Assembly (NCBI RefSeq): GCF_000010165.1
Contig: NC_012491.1
Coordinates: forward strand, 3,045,501-3,109,500
DNA: 64,000 nucleotides
Source of the DNA: Brevibacillus brevis NBRC 100599
GTDB lineage: Bacteria > Bacillota > Bacilli > Brevibacillales > Brevibacillaceae
Direction of reading: 5' to 3'
Within the stretch, counting starts at the first letter, position 1. Every line of letters begins with the position of its first letter. Under the pieces are notes generated by a model. The model was not told the origin of the DNA. It did not search any database and saw only the letters and a list, made by a program, of their open reading frames with translations. The translations under genes were made by a program, and so were the position numbers. Of this stretch, positions 11,580 to 26,194 are shown piece by piece.

Positions 11580-12804
11580 GGGATAAAACCGTTCCACAAC
11601 TGTTTACCGAAACAGCGGCCCAATACCCAGATCGTATCGCCGTCGTGGCGGGAGAAGAGCAGTTGACCTTCGCAGAGCTGGAGGCAAAAGCCAATCAGCT
11701 CGCCCACTACTTGCAAAAGCAAGGAGTAGAAACAGGTACTTTTGTCGGGATTTGCGTAGAGCGTTCGTTAGATATGCTCGTGGGTATGCTCGGGATTCTC
11801 AAAGCAGGTGGAGCGTATGTGCCACTCGACCCTGCGTATCCAGAAGAACGTTTGGCGTTCATGCTCGCAGATGCCCAGATTTCCATTTTATTGACACAGG
11901 AGCATTTGGCTGACAAGTGGCAGGGTCAAGAGCTTACCATTCTCAATCTCGACCATGCTGCGGAACCATGGGCGGAAGAAAGCACGCTTGCTCCCCAAGT
12001 AGATATGACAGCCGACAGCCTCGCTTACGTCATTTACACATCGGGTTCGACAGGTACACCAAAAGGAGTGCTAGTCGTTCATCGCGGGATTGTTCGCCTG
12101 ATCAAAAACACGAACTACGTGACCATCACGGAAGAGGACGTGTTCCTGCAAGCCTCTACCGTATCGTTTGATGCTGCTACCTTTGAAATTTGGGGGGCGT
12201 TGTTAAACGGAGCGAAGCTGGTGTTGATGCCGCCACATCAGCCTTCACTCGATGAACTGGGAGAGACGATTCAGAATCACAAAGTGACGACACTTTGGCT
12301 GACAGCTGGTCTGTTTACGGTCATGGTTGACCACAAGGTGGAGTGCTTGCGCGGCGTGCGTCAGCTACTTGTTGGTGGGGATGTTGTCTCTGCATCCCAT
12401 GTACGCAAGGTACTTTCACTTGGCGCGATTACAGTGATTAACGGCTATGGCCCGACGGAAAACACGACATTTACTTGCTGCAATCCCGTCACGGAGCTTC
12501 CAGAAGGCGTCAACTCCTTCCCGATCGGCCGACCGATCAGCAATACCACGGTGTACGTATTGGACAAACATCAACAACCTGTCCCTCTGGGTGCAGCCGG
12601 TGAATTATATATAGGCGGAGATGGTCTCGCTCTAGGCTATTTGAACAATCCGGAGCTAACCGCAGAGCGTTTTGTGGAGAATCCGTTTGATCCACAAAGA
12701 GATTCTCGCCTGTACCGTACTGGTGACTTGGTTCGTTATCTACCTGATGGCACGATTGAGTTTATCGGACGTATCGACAACCAAGTAAAAATTCGCGGCT
12801 TCCG
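11580..12804 (+). repeat. A-domain repeat, copy 2 (module 8)
   Basis: Partner of the repeat at 8391-9615. It lies in the module that also carries an epimerization domain (D-Val8), so only the A domain and not the whole module is shared. An uncollapsed 1.2 kb direct repeat also allows deletion of one module by recombination. Confidence 0.85.
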
Positions 12805-15800
12805 CATTGAGTTGGGCGAAATCGAGACCGTATTGCAGAGCCACCCGGCTGTAAAAGAGTCCGTACTCATGGTCAGAGAGGAAACTCCTGGGGACAAGCG
12901 CTTAGCCGCCTACCTCGTTTTTGCAGAAGAAAAAGAGGTTACTCACATCGAGATGCGATCTTATCTCAAGGATAAGTTGCCTGAGTACATGATCCCATCC
13001 GCGTTTGTGAATATGGACAGCTTCCCGCTGACACCAAACGGTAAAGTGGATCGGCGGGCACTCCCGATCCCTGATTATTCCCGAAATGAGGAGGATAGCG
13101 GTTATGTAGCACCTGCAACGGATCTGGAAGTGAAATTGGCGGAAATCTGGAAAAGTGTGCTGGGTGTTACGAACATCGGCATCTACGATAACTTTTTCGA
13201 ATTGGGTGGCGACTCCATTCTCAGTATCCAGATCGTCGCGAGAGCCAATCATTCCGGAATTCGCTTCACACCTAAGCAACTTTTTGAAAATCAAACCATT
13301 GCAGAATTGCTACGTGTTGTTACTGATTTTAGCCAAGAAACGGATACAACATGGAAAAATGAACAGGGTACTGTTACTGGAAATGTACCGCTCACTCCCA
13401 TCCAAAAATGGTTCTTTGACTCCAATCAACCGTCGCTGCACCACTGGAATCAGTCGGTACTTCTGACTGTTCAGCAACCAGTAGACCTTGTTGTCCTGGA
13501 GCAAACAATTGAGAGCCTGCTGGCCCATCATGATGCGTTGCGTATGCGCTTTTCACACCATGACGGCATGTGGACACAAATGATGGAAGGTCTAGAAGAG
13601 AATGCTCCATTCCGTAGCGTGGATCTTTCTCATCTCCCTAAACAGGAACAGGAGTCTAGACTGGAGGAAATTTCACAAGAAGTACAAGCGAGCCTAAATA
13701 TCACGGAAGGTCCCATCGTACAGGCTGTGTACTTCAATATGGGCGAAGAGCAAGCTGGCCGACTGCTGCTCGTCATTCACCACTTAGTTGTTGACGGTGT
13801 ATCGTGGCGTATTTTGCTGGAGGATTTGCAGCATACCTATGATCAAATAGCGAGTGGTCATGACGTACAAATGCCAGCAAAGACGACTTCGTTCAAGATG
13901 TGGGCTGAACAATTAGTCGCGTATGCCAATTCAGAAGCCATCCAGCAAGAAAACGAGTACTGGCTCAAACAAGATCAAGAGGCAAGTCCGATCCCGATTG
14001 ATCACCTTTATGAACCGAGTCAGAACACGGAAGCGACAACCAAACAAGTAACGTTCTCTTTAGATGCAGGAGAAACCCGTGCCCTGTTGCAGGAGACACT
14101 TTCTCCTTACCGCTTGAAAATAAACGATGTCTTACTTGCTGCCTTAACAAAAGCAATGCACCGCTGGACAGGGAAACAGACGTTATCTTTCCATCTCGAG
14201 GGGCATGGACGCGAAGATATTTTGGAAGGAGCAGATTTATCCCGCACCGTTGGCTGGTTTACGAGTATGTATCCTGTACATCTTACACTTGACCAGACAA
14301 AAACGTGGAGTGAACTGCTAAAAGCGGTCAAAGAACAGCTTCGAGCCATTCCGCAAAATGGAGTTGGCTATGGTATCCTGCACTACTTACGTCAGGATGA
14401 CGAACTGAAAGAGCAGTTGAAGTCTCGAATGAAACCAGAGATCAGCTTCAACTACCTCGGCCAGTTTGATCAAGCTGTCTCGTCTAATGCTAAATTTGGC
14501 ATGGCTGCTGAATCAAGAGGCTCGAATCTTGCACCTGATTCCATTCGCGGGCATTTAATCGATGTAAACAGCGTCATTTCCGGAGAACAACTGCATGTCA
14601 CTTGGTTTTACAACGAAAACATCCACGAGAAAACTACGGTGGAAGCAGTTGCTCGTGATTATATGGACGCCTTGCGTGAGATTATGGCACATTGCCGCTC
14701 CGAAGAAGCAGGGGGTTATACTCCTTCTGACTTCCCGTTATCTCGTCTGGATCAGCGTACAATCGACACGTATGTGGGTAAAGATCGTTCCATCGAGAAC
14801 ATATACCCACTGACGCCGTTGCAGGAAGGCATGCTTTTCCATTCCCTGTACGAGCAAGAGGGCGGAGACTATGTGGTTCAATTCTCCATGACGATCCATC
14901 ATTTGCACGTCGATGCACTCCAACAAGCATGGCAAAAAGTCACTGATCGTCATTCCATTCTGCGTACCTCGTTTATCTGGGATGGAGTAGTTAATCCGCA
15001 TCAAATTGTCCGCAAGCACGTACGGGTGACAGTTGATGAAAGAGATCTGCGACATTTACCGACGGATAAACAGAAAGCAGCGCTAGACGAATTTTTGGAA
15101 GAGGATCGGAAGCGGAACTTCTCCATTACAGAACCACCTCTCATGCGTTTGACTTTGTTTAGGATTAGCAACGAAGCGTATCGCTTTATCTGGAGCTTCC
15201 ACCACGTATTGCTGGACGGTTGGAGCTTGCCGCTCGTCTTAAAAGACTGGTTTGCCGCTTATCTAGCGCTGGCAGATGGAAAAGACATTCAGCTTGGGGC
15301 TGTACAGCCATTTTCCCAGTATGTAGCGTGGATTCAGCGCCAAGACCTGCAAGCTGCGGAACATTTCTGGCGCAACCATTTGAAGGGGATATACGGGCCG
15401 ACACAAATCAATCTCGGACAAGCTCATCAATCCATGGGTGAACCAAAAACCTACGACGAGCGCATTATCCGATTCTCGGCCGAGTTTACCGAACAGCTGC
15501 AATCCTTTGCCCGTCAGCATCAGGTAACGCTGAATACCTTTATACAAAGTGCGTGGGGCATGATCCTTGGAGCTTACAGTGGGGAAGCAGATGTCGTATT
15601 CGGGGCAACTGGTTCAGGACGTCCAGCCGATTTGCATGGCGTAGAAAATATGGTGGGTCTGTTCATTAATACGCTCCCGGTTCGAATCACAATCGATCCA
15701 AGCAAAACCGTTCGGGTATGGCTGCGCGAATTGCAAGAAATGCAATTGGAGATTCGCCAATATGAGTACACGCCGCTGGTTGACATCCAGAGCTGGAGCG

Positions 15801-18800
15801 AATTCGAGCGCAACACCTCTCTGTTCGAAAGTATTTTTATCTTTGAGAACTACCCGATCGATGAGTCTGTGAAAGAAGCGGACAGCAGTATTCAGATTTC
15901 TGATGTAGACTCTGCGGAGCAAACAAACTATCCACTTACCGTAGTATGTGGGCCTGGCAAAGAATTTGTCCTCAAAATCGTTTTTGATCAAAACCGATTC
16001 GATCATGTACGGATCGAACGTGTCCTAGAGCAAATGACGCTTCTGCTCCAATCGATGATAGCAAATCCTGATCAACCTCTGGCTAATGTGTGCATGATCA
16101 GCGAAAGCGAACAAGAGCAGGTTTTGGTCGAGTGGAACGATACGAAGGTCGATTATCCAACCGGGCTTTGCATTCATAAAGCATTTGAACAACAAGTACA
16201 AAAGACGCCAGCTGCGATCGGACTCATGTACAAAGAGATGGAAATGACGTATGCCGAGCTGAACCAGCGAGCGAACCAATTGGCGCATCATCTCCTTGCC
16301 CAAGGCGTGAAACCAGATACACTCGTCGGGATTTGCATCGAGCGCTCCCCTGAGATGATCGTCGGGATTCTCGGTGTGATGAAAGCAGGTGCCGCCTATG
16401 TTCCAATTGATCCGGCACATCCGCTAGAGCGTATTGCCTACATGATCGAGGATTCGCAGGCAAATATCGTGTTGACTCAGCAATCTCTGGCAAACCAATT
16501 GCTTACAACGAAGGCCCAGGTAATTTGCCTGGATAGTAATGCGCTAGAGAATGAACCTGTTCATGATGTGATGTGCGGGGTTACCGAACAAAATCTTGCC
16601 TATGTCATTTACACATCTGGTTCCACAGGCTTGCCCAAAGGCGTGATGGTCGAACACCAAAGTGCAATGAATATGGCTCATTACCTGATTGAGTTGTTCC
16701 AAGTCCAGCCGTCTAGCCGCGTCTTGCAGTTATGTTCGTTCAGTTTCGACGTATCTGTCGCGGAGATCGTCATGGCTTTGATTTCGGGTGCGACCCTAGT
16801 CATTGAGGATCGGGAAATGCTCATGCCAGGCCCTGAACTCATCTCTGTCTTGCAAGAAAAACAAATCACGACTGTGATGACAGTGCCCGCTGTACTTGCG
16901 GCATTACCTGAAGCCGACCTACCTGATCTGAAGACACTCGTGATCGGTGGCGAAGCACCAAGCTATGAGCTCATCACTCGCTATGCAAATCATCGTCAAT
17001 TTTTCAATTGCTACGGTCCAACGGAGGCAACCGTCTGCACCACGCTGATGCTTATGGATACGAATCTGGCGAACACGCCAATTGGCCGTCCTATCGCCAA
17101 CGCGACCATCTACGTATTAGATGCCAATCTGAAGCCGGTCCCTATTGGCGTACCAGGTGAGCTGTACATTGGTGGAAAAGGCTTGGCACGCGGTTACTGG
17201 AATCGTCCAGAGCTTACAGAGGAACGCTTTATTACTCATCCGTTTGGAGTGGAAGGCGAACGTCTTTATCGCACAGGCGATCAGGTGCGCTATCTGCAAG
17301 ACGGTAACCTTGAATTCCTTGGTCGTATCGATAATCAGGTGAAAATTCGCGGCTTCCGCATCGAATTAGGCGAAATCGAAAACGCATTGAGAAAGCACGA
17401 TGCGATTCGGGAAGCTGTCATTACCGTACGAGACAATCGTTTGGCCGCTTATCTGATTGCAATGGGTGAAGAGAAGCCAGCCACAGAGGAGCTCGCTCTT
17501 TATCTGAAAGAAACATTGCCAGATTACATGATTCCAGCAGGCATGGTCTGGATGGAGGCGATTCCGCTTACGGTCAACGGAAAGGTAGACCACCGGGCAC
17601 TGCCCACACCGGATTGGGGACTTTTGACCACACAACAGGAGTATGTCGCACCTCGTACACCAACAGAAGAAATAGTGGCGAACATTTGGACACAGGTGCT
17701 TTCTGTTGAGCAAGTCGGAATTCACGACGATTTCTTTGCACGAGGGGGACATTCCCTCTTAGCTACCCAAGCGATTTCCCGTATGCGTCAAGCTTTTGGC
17801 GTAAACATGCCGCTTCGTACGCTGTTTGATTATCCGACAACGGCAGCGATTAGCGAAAAAATAACGGCATTGTTACAAGGGGAAGCCGGTCTCACTGACA
17901 TCCCGCTCGTGCCCATGTCGCGTGACGAACACTTGCCGCTATCATTTGCACAACAACGTTTGTGGTTCTTGGACAAGCTGTTGCCAGACAGTTCCGTCTA
18001 CAATATCCCAACTGCTGTTCGTCTGATGGGTGAGCTGGACGTCGAGGCGTGGGAACGCAGTCTCAAGCAGATCATCCATCGTCATGAGAGCTTGCGTACA
18101 ACTTTCTCCGATAGCAATGGGGAAGCCGTTCAAGTCATTCACCCGCAGATTGAGTGGAACATGGAACGAATCGACTTACGGGACTGGAACGAAGAGGAGC
18201 GAGAAGGGGAAGTATTGCGTCTTGCCATAGAAGATGCTGAACATTCGTTTCATCTCAATCAAGGGCCGTTATTGCGCGCAAAACTGATTTGCATGGATGA
18301 ACAAGCGTATGTATTTTTGCTCAATTTACACCACATCATTGCGGATGGCTGGTCCATGAGTGTATTCATGGGTGAGTTAGTCTCCATCTACGAAGCGTTA
18401 TCTGCTGGAGAAACCCCACAGCTTGCCGAAATGCCGCTGCAATATGCAGACTATGCCACATGGCAACGCAATTGGTTGCAAGGTGAGGTATTAGAGCAAC
18501 AATTGGACTACTGGAAAAAACAATTAGGCGATGCAGAACCACTTCTGAGATTGCCGACAGATCGTCCACGCCCTGCCGTTCAGAGCCATAAAGGGGCGAT
18601 GCATACGATTAAGCTCTCAGAAAAACTGCTTGCCGATCTAAAAGCGCTCAGCCGTGAAGAGGGATCAACCTTATTCATGACCTTGCTAGCTGCCTTTCAG
18701 ACCCTGCTCTATCGCTACAGTGGTCAAAAAGACATCCTCGTCGGAAGTCCGGTCGCAGGACGAAATAGACAGGAACTGGAGTCACTTATTGGTTTCTTCA

Positions 18801-21800
18801 TTAACACCTTGGTAATGCGTACAGACATGTCTGGGGAACCAACCTTCCGAGACTTGCTAGCAAAAGTACGAGAGACCGCACTGGAGGCTTATGCGCATCA
18901 AGACCTGCCATTTGAAAAACTGGTAGATGAACTGGAGCTGGAACGAAGCCTAAGCTACTCACCGTTGTTCCAAGTGATGTTTGTCCTGCAAAACATCCCG
19001 ATGGAAGTGCAAGAATTGTCCCAGATTCGCATCGAGCCTTTCCACAGAGGTCAGGAGGGTGTAAGCGCCAAGTTTGACATCACCTTGACCACCGTAGAGG
19101 CACCAGATGGACTAATCGCAACATTCGAGTACAATACCGATCTTTTTGATCCAGCAACGATCGAGCGCATGGGGAACCATTTCGCGAGCCTGCTAGAGGC
19201 GATTTCGGCAAATCCGATGCAACCAGTCACAGACATCCCTCTCCTGAGCGATAGGGAAAGGGAGCAGCTTCTCCATCAATGGAATGATACAAATGTACCT
19301 TTTGAACGTGAAACATGCGTTCATGAAATTGTTGCACGGATTGCACAAGAGTTGCCAAATCAATTAGCCGTTGTTTCCGAAGAAGGGCAGATCACCTATG
19401 CAGAATTGGATGCCAAAGCGAATCAGGTAGCGAACTACCTGCAAAAACAGGGAGTATCCTCCGAAACACTTGTCGGTATCTGCGTAGAACGTTCGATCGA
19501 TATGCTCATCGGTCAACTGGGAATCCTCAAAGCTGGCGGTGCATATGTCCCAATGGACACAGCGTATCCACAAGAGCGTCTTGCTTTCATGATGAAAGAT
19601 GCCAATATGCCAGTTGTAGTAACCCAAGAACGACTGTTAGGGCGATTGCCAGAAGGAACTGCATCATTCATCTGCTTGGATCGTGATTGGCATATCATTT
19701 CGGAAGAGAGCAGCGAGGCACCGATCGTGGCAATGACAACAGAGAATCTGGCGTATGTCATCTATACGTCTGGCTCTACTGGAACGCCAAAAGGGGTAGA
19801 GATCGAACATGCCGCCTTGTTAAATCTGATTTGCTGGCACCAGCGGTTATACAGCGTAGATTCAAATGATCGAGCTTCACAAATCGCAGGGACAGCCTTT
19901 GATGCATCTGTTTGGGAAATCTGGCCATACCTGACAAAGGGAGCAACACTTTATCTCCCATCAGAAGATATTCGTCTGGTGCCAGAGGAACTAAGAGATT
20001 GGCTTGTTGCATCGGGTATTACGATTAGCTTTTTGCCAACGCCTTTGGCGGAAAGGCTGCTTACCTTGGAATGGCCTATCGACACGAAGCTGCGGTATAT
20101 GCTCACAGGGGGCGACAAGCTACACGATTACCCACTAGCAACCATGCCGTTTACTCTTGTAAACCAATACGGTCCAACCGAAAACGCGGTTGTTGCCACA
20201 GCAGGCGTCGTTCCACCAGAAGCTGCTCATGTTTTCGCACCATCAATCGGACGTCCAATAGACAATGTGCAGGTATACGTCCTTGATGAAAAGCGAAATC
20301 CTGTGCCGATTGGTGTAGCTGGAGAGCTCTATATCGCGGGAGACAGCTTGGCACGGGGCTATCTGAAGCGCCCTGATCTAACCAAAGAGCGGTTCGTAGC
20401 CAATCCATACTCACAAAAACCGGGAGCACGCATGTACCGAACAGGAGACCTGGTTCGTTACCTGCCAGATGGAAGCATAGATTTCATTGGTCGCGCAGAT
20501 GATCAGGTGAGCATTCGAGGATTCCGGGTCGAACTTGGCGAAATTGAAACCGCTCTGTACACACATCCGGCGGTAAAAGAAACCATCGTCCTCGTACGTG
20601 AGGATATGCCGGGCGTAAAACGACTCGCTGCCTACGTCGTACTCAGAGAGAGACAAGAGATTCAAGCAAGTGAATTCCGTAGCTATCTAAAGGAAAAGCT
20701 TCCTGAGTACATGGTACCAGCTGCATTTGTCGTCATGGATAACCTGCCGCTGACGCCAAACGGTAAGGTAGACCGACAGGCATTGCCTGTACCTGATTTC
20801 TTACACAATGACACAGAAGGCAGTTTTGCTGCTCCGACAACTGCTATTGAGGCTACGCTTGCAGATATATGGAAAAAAGTCCTAGTCATTGACAATGTTG
20901 GTATCTATGACAACTTTTTCGAGCTTGGTGGAGACTCCATTTTGAGTATCCAAATTGTTTCTCGAGCCAATCAGGCTGGAATTCGTTTGACACCGAAACA
21001 GCTCTTGAGAAATCAAACCATCGCGGAACTGGCAAGTGTCGTGACAACGACTGACGGCATACAAACAGGAAAAGTCCAAGCAGAACAAGGAATCTTGACG
21101 GGAGAGGTGCCGATCACGCCAATTCAATCGTGGTTCTTCACGACTGAACAACCGTCGATCCATCATTGGAACCAATCCTTGCTTTTGACGGTGCAACAAC
21201 CCGTTGACCCAACCGTTCTAGAGCGTGTCATCGAGAGCCTGCTCACGCATCATGACGCATTACGTATGCGTTATACCCATACGGAGCAAGGTTGGATCCA
21301 ACATATAGAGGGACTTCCTGAGACCATTCCATTCCGTAGCGTGGACCTGTCCGCTGTTCTTGAAGAAGAACAAGCCGATCGTCTGGAGCAAATCGCAAAC
21401 GAGGTGCAATCAAGTCTACATGTAAGTGAGGGACCCGTTTTCCAAGCCGTATACTTCCATCTAGGAGCGGACCTACCTGGCCGTCTGCTGATTGTTGCCC
21501 ACCATCTCGTGATTGACGGTGTGTCCTGGCGCATTTTGCTAGAGGATCTGCAAGCTGCTTACGAGCAATTGGTAAACGATGAGCCGGTACAATTCCCAGC
21601 GAAAACGACTTCATTCAAGTCATGGGCAGAGCAATTGCAATCCTATGCGAATTCCGAAGTGATCGAGCCGGAAAAAGCGTTCTGGCTGGGCCAAAGTGAT
21701 GAAGTGAGTCCACTTCCCATTGACCGTGCTTTCGAGCCAAGCCAAAACACAGATGCAACCTCCAAGCAAGTCAGTCTTGCACTTACTAGTGAAGAAACTC

Positions 21801-24800
21801 GCGCGTTGTTGCAGGATTCGCTTTCGCCTTACCGTCTACAAATCAATGATGTATTGCTTACCGCTTTATCCAAAGCAATGAATCGTTGGACAGGTGAAAA
21901 GAGAGTAGCCGTTCATCTGGAAGGGCACGGACGTGAGGAAATTATTGAAGGAGCAGACTTATCCCGTACCGTCGGCTGGTTTACGAGTATGTACCCGGTA
22001 CAGCTTTCAATTGATCCGTCGAAGCCGTGGGGTGACGCTTTGAAAGCGGTCAAGGAACAGCTTCGTCGCATTCCGATGAAAGGTGTCGGCTACGGCATCC
22101 TTCAATACCTCAGTCAGGATGAGGAGTTGAAAAAACGTCTAAGTGAAAAGCCGAAGCCAGAAATCAGCTTCAACTACCTCGGACAGTTTGATCAGATGGT
22201 TCAAGCCGAATCGAGATTTGGCATGGCGCAAGAATCAAGAGGCTCCAATCTGGGGAAAGACACAATACGCCAGCACCTGATTGATGTAAACAGTGTCATA
22301 ACCGGAGAACAACTCCATGTTACGTGGATCTATAGCGAAAACATTCACGAGGAAAGCACGATTCAAGAGCTTGCTTGCAACTATCTGGAAGCTTTGCGCG
22401 AAATCATTGCACACTGCCAGTCTGAAGAAGCAGGCGGCTATACGCCATCTGACTTCCCACTAGCGCGAATGGATCAACGGGCCATCGACAAGCATCTGGG
22501 ACAGGATCGCCTAATCGAGAACGTCTATCCACTCAGTCCATTGCAAGGTGGCATGCTGTTCCACTCCCTGTACGAGCAGGAGGGGGGAGACTATATTGTT
22601 CACTTCGCGATGACGATGGAGGGCTTGCACGTTGAAGCGTTTGAACAGGCGTGGCAAAAAGTAGTGGATCGCCATCCAATTCTACGTACCTACTTTGTTT
22701 GGGAAGGTTTAGAGGCTCATCAAATTGTACGCAAACAAGTAAAAGCAGCTGTAGAAAAAATCGATCTTCGTCATTTGACAACGGAGCAGCAAAAAACGGA
22801 ACTGGCTAACTATCTAGAAGCTGACCGTAGACGAAATTTCGAGATTGCGTCACCACCACTCATGCGTTGGACGCTGTTCCACTTGCGTGAGGGAATCTAT
22901 CGCTTCACTTGGAGCTTCCACCATGTATTGCTTGATGGTTGGAGCGTCCCGATTGTACTAAAAGACTGGTTTAGTGCTTATGTGTCCATAGCAGAAGATA
23001 AAGAGGTTTCGTACAGCTTCGTCCAACCGTTCTCTGCGTACATCGATTGGGTACAGCGTCAAGACTTGCGTGCTGCCGAACATTTTTGGCGTGAACAGCT
23101 TAAAGGCTTCCACGAGTCGACACCATTAGCAATGAGTAACCAATCAGGCGGCAGGGATCATATGCCGAAAGTGTACGAAGAGAAAGAAATCCGCTTATCG
23201 GCGGAAATGACTTCACGATTGCAAGCCTTTGTCCGTACACATCAGTTGACCTTGAATACGCTTGTCCAAGGAGCATGGGCTCTCATCCTGAGCCGATACA
23301 GCGCAACGGATGATGTCGTCTTCGGTGCAACCGTTTCCGGTCGTCCAGCTGATCTGCCTACGGTAGAGGGCATGGTAGGTCTCTTCATCAACACCCTGCC
23401 GATTCGGGTTTGGATCGATGCGAACAAATCGGTGCGGGAATGGCTTCGTGAGATTCAAGAACATCAAGTGGAGCTTCGCCAGTTTGAGTACACACCGTTG
23501 GTTGACATCCAAGGCTGGAGTGAAATGGCGCGTAATACTGCCCTGTTCGAGAGCATCTTCATTTTCGAGAACTACCCGATTGGTGAATCGGTAAAAGCAG
23601 AACATAATCAGCTGCAATTATCTGACGTAGAGACGATGGAACAAACGAATTATCCAATCACCGTTGTCTGCGGTCCGGGTAAAGAGTTCATCCTCAAGAT
23701 CAAATACGACCAAAGCCGATTCGCATGTGAAAATATTGAACGTGTTCTGCACCAGATGTCTTACTTGCTCGAATCCATGATGGCAAAACCTGAACAGTGC
23801 CTCGCAGAGGTGTCGATGATCAGTGATAGCGAGCTTCAGCAGGTAGTAGTCGAATGGAATGATACGCGCGTGGATTATCCGGCGCAGCTTTGCATCCATC
23901 AGGCATTTGAGAGACAAGTAGAAAAGACACCTGATGCGATTGCACTCGTCTACAAGAAGAGGGAGTTGACCTATGCCGAGCTGAACAACCGTGCAAACCA
24001 GTTGGCACACAGGCTGATTGCATCGGGTGTACAACCGGATAAGCTAGTTGGTATTTGCGTCGAACGTTCTTTCGAGATGATCATCGCATTCCTCGGCGTA
24101 ATGAAAGCTGGTGCTGCTTATGTACCTATTGATCCGGCGCATCCGCAAGATCGCATTGCCTACATGATCGAAGATTCGCAAGCGAACATTTTGTTGACGC
24201 AAGAATCGCTGAAAGACATGCTACCAGTTCCTTCTATACAGGTCATTTGCCTTGATAGCGATGAACTGGCAAATGAGCCTACCACAAACGTGGATAGCAA
24301 CGTGAATGAGCATCATCTCGCCTACGTCATCTATACGTCCGGATCAACCGGATTGCCGAAAGGGGTAATGGTCGAGCACCATTCCGTTATCAATTTGACC
24401 CATGCCCTGATTCATTCGTTCCAAATCGAACCGACGAGCCGGGTTTTGCAATTCACATCCTTTAGCTTTGATGTTTCAGTCTCCGAGATCGCTATGACCC
24501 TGCTGGCTGGTGCCACGCTCGTCATGGAGGATCGTGAATTACTTTTACCTGGTCCGGAATTGATCCAAGTCCTACAGGAACAGTGCATCACGACCGTGAC
24601 AATGGCTTCCTCTGTCGTATCGGCCTTGCCACAAGCGGATTTGCCAGACCTGAAGACGCTGATTGTCGGTGGGGAAGCGTTAAGTCGTGAGCTTGTTGCC
24701 CGTCATGCCACGGATCGCCAGTTCTTTAACTGCTACGGACCAACGGAAACAACTGTCACTGCTACTCTCACACGTTGTGAGAATAACGGCCAAAATCCAA

Positions 24801-26194
24801 CAATCGGCCGACCTATCGCCAATGTGAAAGTGTATGTACTGGATGCATATCTGCAACCTGTGGCAATAGGTGTACCAGGAGAGCTATACATCGGCGGAAA
24901 AGGAATAGCCAGAGGGTACTGGAATCGTCCTGAGCTTACGGAAGAACGCTTTATCAATCATCCGTTTGGCAAGGAAGAAGAACGCCTCTACCGGACTGGC
25001 GACCTTGTACGCTATACGGAAGACGGGCAGCTCGAATTCCTCGGACGAATCGACGACCAAGTCAAAATTCGCGGTTATCGAATCGAGCTGGGGGAAATCG
25101 AGAATAGACTCAGACAGCATCCAGCCGTTCAGAATGTCGTCGTTATTGCGCGTGAGGATCGAGAAGGAGACAAGCGTTTGGCGGCTTACCTCGTTGGAGC
25201 AAACGAACAACAACCGGGTGATGCTGAGCTTATCCACTACCTGAAAGAGACCCTACCAGAATACATGGTTCCTACAGGTTATGTATGGATGGCAGAGATT
25301 CCACTCACGGTCAACGGGAAAGTAAATCGCCGCGCTCTTCCCGTACCGGATTGGGGACAGGGGGAGACAGAGAAGGAATATGTGGCACCACGTACACCAA
25401 CCGAAGAAATCGTTGCCCATATTTGGTCGCAGGTTCTTTCCGTTGAGGGAATGGGAATCCACGATGACTTCTTTCAACTGGGTGGACATTCGTTATTGGC
25501 TACCCAAACCGTTTCCCGCTTAAAAGAAGCATTTGGTGTGGAAGTACCGCTCCGTGCCTTGTTCGAAAACCCTAGCGTGGCACAAATGAGCGAAAAGTTA
25601 ACGGGGCTACTGGAAGCCAAATCGAATGTTGCCAGCATTCCACTCGAACCTGTTTCTCGCGACCAGCATCTACCGCTCTCCTTTGCACAGCAACGCTTGT
25701 GGTTCTTGGATCGCTTAATGCCGGACAGCGCCTTGTACAACATCCCGTCTGCCATGCGGATGCAAGGAGACCTCAACATTCATGCATGGGAACGCAGTCT
25801 GCAGATGATTATCGAGCGACACGAGAGCTTGCGAACAACCTTCACTGACATCAACGGGGAAGCGATACAAGTCATTCATCCAGAAGTCGCGTGGAGCCTG
25901 GGCAAGATTGATTTGCGTGAGCTACCAGAAGAAGAGCGTGACACCCAGGTACATCGCCTGGAGAGAGAAGAGGCAGCCAAGCCATTTGACCTACGTACAG
26001 GACCGTTACTGCGGGCCACGATCATCCAGATTGGCGAAGAGAATTTCGTCTTCCTGCTAAATATGCACCATATCGTATCTGACGGCTGGTCGATGAACAT
26101 TTTCATACGAGAGCTGGTTACGATCTATGAAGCGCTTTGCAAGAAAGAGACGCCACAACTCACGGACATGCCACTACAGTATGCAGATTTTGCA

